DNA of 64,000 nt. Origin: Rhizophagus irregularis (lineage: Eukaryota; Glomeromycota; Glomeromycetes; Glomerales; Glomeraceae). The stretch spans positions 124,001 to 188,000 of the forward strand of contig NC_089440.1 of NCBI RefSeq assembly GCF_026210795.1, written 5' to 3'. The position numbers and the translations under genes were made by a program. Positions 1 to 10,960 of this stretch are shown here, one piece after another; the stretch's first letter is position 1; the number at the start of each line of letters is the position of its first letter. The notes under the pieces were generated by a model. That model did not search any database and was not told the origin of the DNA. It saw only the letters and a list, made by a program, of their open reading frames with translations.

Positions 1-1
1 A

Positions 2-208
2 TATTCAGAGAATGAAGAAGATACAGACGATCAACTTCAAAATTTATAGAACAGTTGTGAATTTTCTCCTCCACGGAAAAAAATAAATCAAGTGGTTGCT
101 TTCGACTCCCCGAGATCAAAGAGCAAGACTAAAAAAGGGATAACTCTGAACTCTAATAACAAGCCTAAACGAAATTCTAAGAAATGGTCTCTTATTTTTA
201 ATCACTAG
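2..208 (+). pseudogene. C-terminal end of a plus-strand gene with an in-frame TAG
   Basis: One frame reads from the window edge as an acidic Ser/Asp/Glu-rich stretch (YSENEEDTDDQLQNL) and meets TAG at 47-49. The same frame then continues for 52 codons of lysine/serine-rich sequence (key parts SPPRKK, SPRSKSKTKKG, NSKKW) to TAG at 206-208. That basic part resembles a nuclear protein tail. Either the gene ends at the first TAG and the rest is chance, or a nonsense mutation has cut a longer protein. No family is recognised, and the 5' part lies outside the window. Confidence 0.3.
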
Positions 209-601
209 GTTGTTGTATGTAGTATTAGTTAATGGGTTAATGGGCTTCATAATCTTATACTGCCACCCGGAAGCACTTTATTTTATCAAATTCGTTTCTT
301 TTAATAGTTTACTGCATTTGCCTTAATAATGTATAAGTTTAGCAATAATTAAAGCATTAATAAAATATTTGTTACAATTGTAAAAATAAATAGGCAGGTT
401 AAATATAGCCTTATTATCAAAAGAAATTGCTTAATTATGATAAAGAATCATTTGACCGTTATAAGAAACTAGGGATGTTAAATTGCTTCAACAAAGCACA
501 TTAACCAGAATCTGAGCACAAGCTTTTTCAAACTTTTTAATATGTGCTTCAAAAGCTTCAAGCTTGTTTAGCATTTTATTAGTACGAGCTTAGATTATGC
601 T

Positions 602-916
602 TTAAACGCGTTTATTTAAGCTTATTTTAGCAAAATAGTTCTCTTCGTCTGAGCCATCCATTTCAGCATAATTTACGCGTTTCATCGGTCGAGGCGATCT
701 ACGGACTGAAGGTTCTCCCTGCAACATATTCACAATTAAAAAAAAATTCTTCAGCTTATAACTGATCGTGATAAGACCTACCTTTTCTTTACCAACGTTT
801 ACCGATTCTTCAACCCACTTATCAATTTCCACGTCGGTAACTTTAGCGATACCTCTTTGATATTTCGTGACGCGCTCTTGCTTATAAAGAGAAAACAGAG
901 ATTGTAATGAGCTCAT
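602..916 (-). CDS. Short hypothetical protein or exon with an in-frame 63-nt intron
   Basis: An ATG at 916 opens a reading frame that holds a good intron, 781 down to 719 on the minus strand (donor GTAGGT, acceptor TTGCAG). Its 63 nt are a multiple of three, so the frame stays open whether or not it is removed. Spliced, the product is about 83 residues: a basic/aromatic N-terminal part with SLYKQERVTKYQRG, then SPRPMKR, then an acidic MDGSDEENYF tail. No domain is recognised. It lies downstream of the TFIIA-like exon on the same strand and could be a further exon of that gene, but I could not close the reading frame between them. Confidence 0.35.
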   Translation of the reverse strand: MSSLQSLFSLYKQERVTKYQRGIAKVTDVEIDKWVEESVNVGKEKVGLITISYKLKNFFLIVNMLQGEPSVRRSPRPMKRVNYAEMDGSDEENYFAKISLNKRV

Positions 917-1110
917 TTTCTATAGTAAGAAAATAAGAATCCAACAAATATGCACTCACAAACTGAACTTCGCGACCGGTCTTCTGTTTGTCGATCGCTT
1001 CTTCATTTTATAGAATCGAATGCGTTGTTTTTTCCACGTCTCAAAATGAAAAGATAGCATTAGTTAGAAGACTCACACGAATTAGCTCGAAACGATTGGG
1101 GAGGAGTGGT

Positions 1111-1246
1111 TTAGGTCCAAGCAACCGCAGTCCCCAGACTTACAAACTTGAGTGACCGCAGTCCCCAAGTTTGCCACCGATCAGGGTCATATGAGCGACC
1201 GCAGTCCTCATACGCCAGAAGTAAGCGACACGCAGTCCCTACTTCC
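1111..1246 (-). repeat. Array of four hairpins with a shared loop and different stems
   Basis: Four units share a core near GACTGCGGTCGCT (minus strand) but have different flanking arms that pair with each other. Arms are 1143-1150/1166-1173 (8 bp perfect), 1188-1195/1207-1214 (7 Watson-Crick pairs and one mismatch that becomes G-U on the minus strand), 1218-1223/1240-1245 (6 bp) and, weaker, 1112-1120/1134-1142. In the first and third of these positions along the window, pairing improves as minus-strand RNA because A-C mismatches become G-U. The array lies in the presumed intron after the TFIIA-like exon. Confidence 0.6.
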
Positions 1247-1321
1247 TTTCAGATACTTAAGCCCTCTTCTAAACGAGAGGCTCTATCCTCCAATGCATAA
1301 TATATAAAATAGTTTACTTAC

Positions 1322-1831
1322 AACCCAAGTGTCTTTAATGTCCTTCAGAACACGCGTCGTATCTTCTTTAAAGAAATTTGATTCGAGTACTTCCTCCAAA
1401 TCTTGGACTATCACTTGATATACTTGCGAAAGTTTGCTATTTGACATTTTCTGCTGATAGTAGTCGAATATATTATCAGCAGTTATAGAATTAATCGCAG
1501 ATACGACATCGGGCTGGGTGAGGAATTGGAAAGTGGTCTTCTGGAGAAATGTTCCACTGAAAACGAAGAATTAGTAAAGTTGCGATGGATCAGACGAAAG
1601 ACTTGTTCTACATACTTTTTTTTATCGATGCAAGTAGAAAAAGAATTCTGCTGATTCCATGGATTTGTCTTTCTCAGGATCATTCACGTAGAGGTCGAAG
1701 TTGAGGGAGAGAGCTTGGTAACCTTGATTTGCTAATAGAGTTTTAACAGCAAATTCGAGAATAGCGACCTTATCTTCCTTGCAGGGTGAGATTATGTAAG
1801 TTATTTTATCCTCACATCCTGGAAGCAACAC
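1322..1831 (-). CDS. TFIIA large-subunit-like N-terminal exon and upstream exon fragment
   Basis: The exon 1447-1322 encodes 42 residues starting MSNSKLSQVYQVIVQD and ending LKDIKDTW, followed by a GTAAGT donor. The spacing of Y-x-x-V-I-x-D, the acidic V-x-D/E-x-x-L helix and the closing L-K-x-x-W match the N-terminal helical domain of the TFIIA large subunit (TOA1/GTF2A1), which bundles with the small subunit to stabilise TBP on the TATA box. This is recognition by eye. Upstream, 1831-1622 codes for NLxFDLYVND-type sequence, and a likely intron (donor GTATGT at about 1614, acceptor TTTTCAG at about 1558) joins it in a different frame, so the two may belong to different genes or the locus may be damaged. 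The TFIIA C-terminal beta-barrel part was not found. Confidence 0.4.
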
Positions 1832-2460
1832 TTAAGATTGACAATACTCTTGTGAGTCATTTTCGTTTCCTAAATGCAAGAAACCATAGTGAGGAAAACT
1901 CGTTCCCATACATACATAACATCTGGTATATACAGCACATACCTTATTTTGCGTTATTTTATATGGAAAAGTTTTTTGCGGAAAGTTGGCTGAACTTCAC
2001 ACACCACTACATGCTTTATATCTTGCTAGGAAAAAGATAAGGAGGTATGAGGCGTAATTAGTATTGTTGTATGATGCCAAGAGTTCCATGAAGGCACGTG
2101 CAAAACGAAATTTTCATACCTTTTCACATCGAGATCTACCCGCGAGACGCAAAGGTAGTTAGTTCTTGTAGATCTCGGAATTGCAAGTCCCCCAGCCTTT
2201 CACAACATATGCTTTTGTCAGCACTATTTGCTTATATGGTAGGCCCTGTGTTGCAACTAGACGCCCTTTCACATTTTTCTCATGTTTGTTCGGGAAAAAA
2301 ATAGAGGAACTGGTTAGTTTGTATATTTTAATATATCGCACAAGACCTGACTGATGATCCACTTATTTTTTTGTCGCACAATCTGTGGCTCAGCAAAAAA
2401 ATCTGATCAACACTCAGGATGGATCGGAATACCACTGCAAATTATCTCGCATACTTAGAT

Positions 2461-3299
2461 CTAAGGGCTCTGAGCTAAAATCTGTCTACTAGAAACGTTG
2501 TTCTGTGTAAGATGATTTCTAACCACTCCAATGAGATCAGGAGGCGTTAAAGTTTCCACAGATTCTCTACGTGGATAATATTATAACACCCCTTCAGATT
2601 GAGGTATTTTAAATTAAGACATGATCTAGCAATTTTTTTGATAGTCATATCAGAAATAATTTCACAAAAGGTAATGTCAAGATGCCGGAGCTTTGGGCAG
2701 GAACGAATAATACCGCAAATTGATAGTTCAGTAATCTCTGTGCGATAGGCAATATTTGAATATTCTAATTTATGACATGACTGCGTAATTCTCCATAGAC
2801 CGTCATACACTTCTCGAGTACGAAAACTCCTATAGTCACCTGATTGATTATCTCACAAATTGAGATACTTCAGATTTGGATATGTCAGTTCTAACGTTCT
2901 ACTACTAAATCCTATGCTATTTTTGAAACTTAAATGGATTATATTTGGACATGATTTCAAAATACCTATGATTTTTTCATCCCAAAGTGAATGGTAGTAT
3001 GAAATTTCAAGATGAGTTATATTCGAACTATAAACTGGCTTTTGCTTTCCATGTATTAATTTTATGAATTTCTTCAATTGAGAGCGATCATCTTTACAGT
3101 AATTATAATCATCTGAAAAAGATTGCTTACGATAAAAGTCATTTCCTTTTAGCTCAACTTGTTTCCACAGAATAGGAGCGCCACATCTGTACCATAATTG
3201 GGAAACAAATAGAGTGGAATAGAGGGATTTATCTATCACCAAAAAATGTAAAATCTGTTCTAATAGTTCTGGTATAATAAAAATTCTTGAATGCGCCAT
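2461..3299 (-). pseudogene. F-box/LRR protein, broken by a stop and a frameshift
   Basis: The frame starts at ATG 3299 with an F-box-like N-terminus (IPELLEQILHFL, then YSTLFVSQLWYRCGAPILWK). Leucine-rich repeats follow: [41 protein letters not shown] and [16 protein letters not shown]. An in-frame TGA interrupts the LRR part at 2853-2855, and the same frame then runs on to 2547. At 2547 a second lesion appears: the lineage-typical C-terminal tail ([12 protein letters not shown], then [12 protein letters not shown]) continues in a shifted frame down to a TAG at 2461-2463. Intact relatives would be SCF ubiquitin-ligase substrate adaptors, with the F-box binding Skp1 and the LRRs the target. 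With a nonsense codon and a frameshift this copy is probably dead. Confidence 0.75.
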
Positions 3300-3799
3300 A
3301 AATAATAAATCTGTATCTTTAATCGAAAATAAATTTTCTGGGCTGGATCAGACTAAAGATGTTAGCCATAATTCAAAAAAGTGCCATAACACAAAATTTT
3401 TATATGCCGTAATTAATTAAGGCTATAAAAATCTTATACAGTAGTTGTAATTATACATGAAGTTGAAATTAAAACCCAAAAGTTGAAATATTTTGACTTG
3501 GGAAGGTCAAAAGTTTATTTATTTATTTTATTATAATTTTGAGAGGAGTAACCAATAACGAGTACATAATAGAAGAAGACAACTATTTCTAGTGAATATC
3601 TATACTATTAAGGGTTGTGTAGTTATAAATCGCGTATACACAAAAAATCCTGTATACACAACCTCACCCTCCAAGTGGAACTACTCTAACAGTAAAACTA
3701 CGCTACTGATAAAGGAAATAAAAGGAAAAATAGTATCTCCTAAAAAAGAAAAAGGCAAAACAATAAAAGCGAACAAAAAAACAAAAAATTAGTTCAACC

Positions 3800-5729
3800 T
3801 CAAATTAATTCCCGTATTTTTCTTTTGTCATTAAGACACCGCATGTAAATACTGTCAGGTGCGGAATGGTGTAACATTATAGGTCCAGAGTTGTACTTTA
3901 TTAAATTAAAAGTATTAATCATGTTGAGGCATCGGTGGCGCTTCAACAGATGGCTCCCATTTGGTAGCCGATATGTAAGATATATCTGACATTGTGGTAT
4001 TTGAGTTTGTATCCGGTGGTAGAGTACGTCTAAAGAATAAGTCTTTGTTATTCGTGAGGATGTTACGATCTTTCTTTGATATTTCATAAAATGAATTTTC
4101 TGTTATAGGGATGTCTTGTATGATGGTCGTAGGAGGATGATATTTTCGGTAAAGGGCCATGGCTTGATTATAGCCGTAATTATATTGTGGTATAGAACTG
4201 ACGTTAAATCTTCATCTAACTTTGTAATCAAAGAGGTTAATATTATACGTATCTTTATAGTAAATTTTTTGGTCTCCTAGGTAACCAGAAGGTAAAGCAG
4301 GTAGTTGTTTTTTCTTTTTGTTTCTTTTACGGACTCATCTGAGCCAGTTCTTGATGCGTCATTGTTTGGCTTTTTCTAGAGGGTTGGTCTGATGATGTAA
4401 AGCCTCTATCCAATCTATATATTTGGATGTACGAATTTCTGGCAAATGTTGAATTTGTTTGAAAACAACTGGTCCCCTAACTTGGAATGATAAACATGCT
4501 TTATCAGAATTTTTAGTAAGAAAAGGTATTTCACTATTAACTTTGTCAGCGAATTTATACACTGCTTGTATAATGCGGTTCCATCTTTGAATTTGTTGAG
4601 GTGAGCGCACAGCATCGAATCATAATAAATGATATTCTTTGTAATAAGGACGGTATTTAGCAATTTGATTTGGATCTGTTGAAAATGGTCTATTGATCAC
4701 ATAATTCACGCATTAATTATCTTGTAATGAACAGTTGTATTTTCTAATAGTGACGGTATAACCAATACCAAGTCAGTTGGAATGAATTTCCTTGTATAAT
4801 TTAGGCGACCGTTTATGTCGATTAACGGTATTACATATTTGTGCTGCGTAAAATCTAGGATTTGTGAATGGTGATGACGTTAATGAAAAAGGTCAACTAT
4901 TTTAAAATGTTTAACACAACACTAGTGGTTTTGAGACATTACGAAGGCAGCAGATAATAGGCATTTTTCTTCAGTTTATGTAGAGTTGTTGTACAATTGA
5001 CCGCAGTTAAAATAGAATCCCAGGTATATCACGTGGTGACTGAATGAAAATCGGATAAAAGTTTTCATTTTTTTGTTGTTATCTGCGTTAGATTCCAGTC
5101 TATTATATAGTGCATAAAGTTTTTTTTGTAATAATTGGCGTAGTCTTTTAAAGTATTTATCCACAGTATCTTTAGGAAATTGTCTATTTAGAGAAAATAC
5201 GAATGTGAGGTATGTCCCTAAAATAAAGTTCAAATTTGGTTTGTTAGATGTAGATTGGAATTTGTGTCGATGATCTTTTAATAATTCAATATCATTGGTG
5301 TAAATCAAGTAATTTCTGAAATCTGTGAGTTGTAGATCTGCTTGTTTAGATGTAATAACGTCCTTTGTTTGTATTGTATAACGTTCTGCTTTCACGGGTA
5401 TTACATGACATATAGGGAGAGACTCGTCGAATTCTCATAGAGAGTGAAAAGGTTTTGCAAGATTTGTAAAGGCGGATAATAGCTTTGGTTATATGTATTT
5501 CATTAGGTTTTTGAGTATCTTCAGTCATAGTGTATGTTTGGGAGGACTTTGTGTGGTGTAGGATAAAAGGTGGAACTATAAAAATAGACTGGATGTAAAA
5601 GTTGTTCCTACTTTTGACACAAAGAGCAACAGGGCATATAAAATGACTGGAAAACAAAAGTTTTATAAAGTAAGGTAGTAATATATAATGTTTGGAATCA
5701 AATATATTCGAATATATTCGAGTATTCAT
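3800..5729 (-). pseudogene. Decayed coding relic of unknown family
   Basis: Several open stretches on the minus strand (5729-5346, 5395-4976, 4663-4415, 4610-4359, 4160-3915, 4087-3800) overlap or abut in different frames. They read like one protein-coding sequence broken by frameshifts and stops. The best-preserved part, 5395-4976, codes for a basic, leucine-rich segment (YFKRLRQLLQKKLYALYNRL); another has RWNRIIQAVYKFADKV. I recognise no catalytic motif of a transposase, reverse transcriptase or integrase. It could be a dead transposon gene or a relic of a lineage-specific family. Confidence 0.35.
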
Positions 5730-5972
5730 TTAAATTTATAAAGTGTATTCGAATAATATTCGAATAAGTTAAATTTCCTTTTATAGTAATAATTTACATA
5801 ATTTTTGGTCTGAATTATGATTTTAACTCAGTTAAATTTAAGGATTTAATGTCCAATTAGAATTTTAACTATACTATATCTGGCTAAATGAATACTCAAA
5901 TAACCACTATGCTTATTCAAATACTCGAATATACTCAAGTTATTCAAATAACTGTTATATGATTCCAAACAC
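5686..5972. mobile_element. MULE-like MITE, 287 bp, with 10-bp target-site duplication
   Basis: The ends carry a 12-bp terminal inverted repeat, TGTTTGGAATCA at 5689-5700 and TGATTCCAAACA at 5960-5971. Directly outside lies the same 10-mer TAGTAATATA on both sides (5676-5685 and 5973-5982), as expected for a target-site duplication. Subterminal parts are rich in TATTCGAATA-type palindromic repeats. There is no coding capacity. A 9-10 bp duplication is typical of Mutator-like elements, but the superfamily call is an inference. Confidence 0.75.
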
Positions 5973-6930
5973 TAGTAATATAGTATGTGAAAGTGTGTAT
6001 AATAGTGAGAAAACTCTAACCGAGTTATAAGAAGTTAAACATTTGTGTTATATTTAAAAAAAATAAATGGTTGACGTTGACATAAATTTTTGTTCTGAAT
6101 TTTTGTGAGAAAGAGTTTACTTGGGAAAGTCAAAAGTTGAAATTAAAGTAGAAATAGTTGAAATTACATCATAGCTATGTGATTTTTATAATTATAATTT
6201 AATATAAAATTTTAAACATGAATAACTCCATCAATATTGATGCTACAGATATATAATACATATCATTGGAATTCTCTTGATAAGCTGAATCCAACTGCAT
6301 AAAGATCATAAAAATTGAATCACCGGATGCAGAGATCGTTAACTTTGAATTTTAATATTATTGTTTACTATAAAATCATATGACTATGATGTAATTTTAC
6401 TATTTCAACTTTTGGAGAGGCATAAGTCAAAATCATTTTGACCATTTTGACTATTTTGAAGGTTGAAATTAACCAATTTCAGTTTCATGTATAGCTGTAA
6501 TATATTTTTTAAAAAATAATTAAAGCTAACATCTTTAAATCAGACTTACAGATATTCATTTAGCTCAAAGTAATCAAACATGTCTACAATCCTATTCTGT
6601 CTTTTATTTGTGACAGTAATAAAGCTGATTGCCTTATCATATATGTGATTATATTTAGCTGGATTGCATAGTGGCAAATATTATGTGGGATTAATGATGA
6701 ATTTACCTGCAGTCTTGTGCCTATTATTTCTTAATTTTTTGATAATTTATTTGATTCAATTACTCTATTCTTTGAATATAACTATCTCTTTTATCATTAT
6801 TTCAGTGAATTGGACTCAGATGATTCTTTGATTTCTTTAGGTGTCATAGCATCATATAGATAATATATTTCTCAGCCAATGCTTTTAAGATTTGATGTAT
6901 CTTTATTATATCACATTCTAATGCTATAAT

Positions 6931-7211
6931 CAGGGTTGTGGTAGTACACCTGTATTAGCAAAATTCTAGTACATACTGTATGTACTAGTAAAAATTTCGT
7001 ACAAGTACTAAGTACACTACTGTACTAGATACAATTATTACTTTTTAGGATATAATTTAACCATTTTAGGTAGATATCATGTGATCAATATTGTTTATAT
7101 TTATAAAATTAACTAATAAAATTTATTAATAGTATGTACTAAAATTGTATTTGTAAATTTTTAAGTACAAGTACAGTACTTAGTACTGTACTAGTACAAT
7201 TTCCAACCCTG
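6931..7211. mobile_element. hAT-type MITE, 281 bp, with 8-bp target-site duplication
   Basis: The element begins CAGGGTTG (6931-6938) and ends CAACCCTG (7204-7211), an 8-bp inverted repeat of the CAGGG type common in hAT transposons. It is flanked by a perfect 8-bp direct repeat GCTATAAT (6923-6930 and 7212-7219), the duplication length made by hAT transposases. Subterminal regions hold many short GTAC-centred palindromes (AGTACTAAGTAC-like), which could be transposase-binding clusters. No protein is encoded. Confidence 0.85.
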
Positions 7212-7219
7212 GCTATAAT

Positions 7220-10200
7220 AAAGTCTTTGATCTCTTAAATAGCATATATTTTTTTTTTTCCGAATATGTGTAATATTTTTTAGAAGTCATTTTTCTATAT
7301 CTGAAAAAAATAACTGAATATTTATCATGCTTAAACAAAATTTATAATATTATTTAATGCTATAACTTGTCTTCCTACTTGCATATATGCGTCATTTACT
7401 AATCTAGCTTATGATGGTAAATTAGATAAAAATGTTGCTTTTCTCTAAATAAAATTCCAAATATCTCTTATATTCTACTAAGGAACTGCATTTTTAGTTA
7501 TTTTTTGTATATTATATTTAACTATTTCTTTTTCTTGCTTATAAAGCATTCCAAAGGTCAAAGCATATAGCTTTTTATTTTCACCTATTTTTTAGCTGTC
7601 TTAATTTTCCTTTTAATATAAAAATTCTCTATGTTTTGATGAAATAATCCTTGCATAAAATAATCATAAGGATATTTTCTTTTTATCTCTTTCATTTAGA
7701 ATTCTTGTTTATATTTTAATTTATAATATTCTAATATTTGTATCTTCTATCTTTGCTGAAACTTATGTTGGATTTCTTTGTACCAAGTGTTATTTACCTA
7801 ACAGATTTTATTAAAGATCTCTATTAAAAGCTTTGACAATTTTAGCAATTGTATTTATTTTTTCGAGCAGGTTGTATAAATGCATTGTATATTAAATGTA
7901 ATGATTTACTTACTAACTAATATTTTTTATTTTAATTGCTAAATTTTCATTTATATTATTTTTCAGATGAACAAATGCAACTAGATTGCCATTACTTTAA
8001 GCATCTGCTCTATTTCATCATCTGATCTTTTGTGATTCTCATTATTAGCTATATAATAATAAAATTCATATAATTCCTCTAAACTGCTATATAGATTATT
8101 ATTTTTATATCTTATGCAATAATTTTCTAGCTTTTCAGTATATACTTTTTTCTTAAAGAATATTTTTACTGTAAGTGTTTTAATATAGTTATTCAGATTC
8201 TTTTCAGCTCGCAATTTCTTTAGATAGTCTCCATAAGATTATCATATTTTCTGCCTTTTTGCAATGCTGTTTTTATGATTTTGACTTGTACAAGTTCTAT
8301 ATCTTTATGATCAACCATTTTTGTATCTTTCTACTTCAGTAATAAAAAAACTTTAATTAATAAAAAATATATTTTTTAGTTATTATTAGTTTTTTTTTTA
8401 CCTGAAAAAAAATATTTGTTATAAAATATCTATATTTATAACCCTTTCTTTTACTTTCTTAGGGGGTATTTCAGATGATATCAGGTAATTTATATAGTCC
8501 AATCTACCAATAATCATATGAAAGGGTTCAAATTCTATTAAGTAAGATCTAGCACTTATTATTATATGAATTCAGCCCTATCTTATTTATTCTCTCCAGA
8601 TATATTTGATGATTATAACTGCAGAGACCATACATATCATGTCGGATTAACTTTCTAATTCTGAGATATTTTAGAAATTTATCATGTTAAAGCTTCCTTT
8701 TAACCACATATTTCTTAACTCCCTTTATCTTTAAGATGTTATACTTCTTTTTAGGATCTTCAGCATCTGGATTCTCTGAAGTTTGGAATACTAAATATTA
8801 TATTTTTTTATATGAAAAAAGTTTGTATAAAAAAAACAAAATTTTATAATTATATTTCCAAATTTACATTCTATTAACCCGAATCTACCCTTATTGAATC
8901 CAGTCCGATGAGCTTGATAAGTGCAGTCTGATGGAACATGACATAAATACGACATGTGATAAAAAATAAACTAATTTTTCTTTCCTAATATGGTAATTTT
9001 CATAATTCTTAACTAATTAATCACTTAATTACAATAATTATATTAATACTGATAAATCTTCAATCAATAATAATATAAAATCTAATGATAAGAAAACTTT
9101 AATGATGTACAAGATTTTGAATTACCAAAAGAATGAAAAGAGTTTATTAATAAAGTTGATACAGATATTAAAAGATAGGAATCTAAACTTTCAGTATAGG
9201 TTAAAAAGGTTTTTAATGGTGAAACATTCAAGAGGCATCTTTATTTTTACAAAATAATGAAACAGCATGAAAATATTATAAAAAGAAATTGGAGAATTAG
9301 AAATAATAAATAAATAAAGTACAAGTAATATCTATATAAAGAAGAAAAAGTAATAATCATGATAATAAAAGGTTAACTCAAGGTAAAAAATCAAAAAAAT
9401 CATTTGAAAATATTGAGAATATAGATCCATAAACTATGCCACCATGTAAAAAGAAAACTACTAAAAAGAAATATGCATTAGTAAAGTTAATTAGATAAAA
9501 TACAAATAATGGAGACCAATAGCTCATATTTGATAATGTTTTTATTTGAATAAAGAATAAAGGTATAAAGGATTTTATTAATTAAATTATAAATTATATA
9601 TTTGAAATTATACAAATAATTTTTAATATATTTTTCTTTTACTATAAAATAAGGTTAATGTTAAAGTTATGCATAAAAAGACTGAAATATTGTATAAAAA
9701 CACTAAAATATTTTATTAAAACATGAAAAATACCTATATTTCTTTTGTAAAACATTGAAATTTAGGTTTTATTATAGTAATTTTAAAATTTTATTAACAT
9801 TTTGATAGTATAATAAGATCTGAAATGTACTGTATGCACTAGTGTATACAAATGCAAAATTTGATGGCTCAGCTATGCCATTGATGTAGCTTCCTGATGG
9901 GTTTGTAGGATTATGGCCAATCATGACTTTTTTCAAAAGAAATCACGCTGTTCTGATGTGCATTAAGAAACAAATACATCTTTTTTTAAATATAATGAGA
10001 AAAAAGCGCCAATCTCCCAAATTTATGCTTTAAGATTACTTTATCTTGAAAAAGTTTTGCGGAATATAATCCTCTGTATGAGTGAGAGCGATATAGATAG
10101 GCGAGATATTAATAATTGGAATGGATTATTTTGAAAATCTGATGTTTGTAGAAGGGTTGTGAGAGTCTCGCAACAATATTAAGCATTATTATCTCATTTA

Positions 10201-10502
10201 ACAATCGTAATATAAAAAAGAACTCTAAATAAAGATCATTATTTTAAGAGTATAAACTTTATTTCGCATTTAATAAGCAAATACAGTGGGATTAAAACTC
10301 ATGGCAGTAATATTTTAATGGTTAGATTTTTACTAGCTAGTTGTATTAGAACTTTTTTTTTTCTATATTATATATTTTCCATTTTAATTATCATCATAAT
10401 AAGAATTGCTAACATAAGCATCATGATTGTTGAAATATGTGATAGCTCTAAACCATCACCCTCAAAGATGCTGTAATATTAACCAACCTGTATTTAGTAA
10501 GA
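7220..10502. other. AT-rich stretch without a supportable gene
   Basis: Very AT-rich sequence with many stops in all frames. Apart from the isolated frame at 7981-8214 I see no convincing gene, RNA or inverted-repeat element. Confidence 0.4.
7981..8214 (-). other. Isolated short reading frame, possible coding relic
   Basis: A 77-codon frame with lysine, tyrosine and asparagine-rich content (KLENYCIRYKNNN, then YSSLEELYEFYYY). It has no recognisable domain, clear splice signals or matching neighbour. The surrounding 3 kb is equally AT-rich and shows other broken frames, so it may be a fragment of decayed mobile DNA or chance. Confidence 0.15.
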
Positions 10503-10847
10503 TTAATGCATATATAAATGAGCATTTGAAACCAAATCGCTAACCTGTTGCAAAGGGTCTAATCGTTCTTGACCTTCAAATTTTCTGATCCTCACTGCCA
10601 CCATTCGCCTAATGTATTTGTCCAGAAGGTTCAGCTGATTTAGTCGAATAAGCATATTATTTACGTACATTGACTGTGTTAGGAATACTTCTTTGTCCAG
10701 AACTTTTACCACTATGTTTACAGTTTTTATATGTGGTTCTGGTAGTAGTATTTCTGGTGGAAGCAAAAGGTGAGCAGAGTTTCCTGGGGTTCGGATCCTT
10801 ACTGGGATAAAGCCTAGACACACTTCCAGAACGTTTTCCTTGTTCAT
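10503..10847 (-). CDS. Hypothetical 114-residue reading frame downstream of the Crinkler gene
   Basis: ATG at 10847. The product is leucine-, valine- and proline-rich (LLLPPEILLPEPHIKTVNIV) with a basic RRMVAVRIRKFEGQERL segment. Base composition is less AT-rich than its surroundings, which suggests coding. It follows the Crinkler exons on the same strand after about 110 bp, so it may be part of that gene's C-terminal effector region, joined by splicing I could not resolve. No family is recognised. Confidence 0.3.
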   Translation of the reverse strand: MNKENVLEVCLGFIPVRIRTPGNSAHLLLPPEILLPEPHIKTVNIVVKVLDKEVFLTQSMYVNNMLIRLNQLNLLDKYIRRMVAVRIRKFEGQERLDPLQQVSDLVSNAHLYMH

Positions 10848-10960
10848 TGTTTGACGGTTCTTTTTAAAAGGTTAAAAAGTTATATGAATTCAGCTTTATT
10901 AATCGAAAACATCAATCTGATCCTTTTTTAATAGATAAGACGTCATTCTTACAAGCTCCA

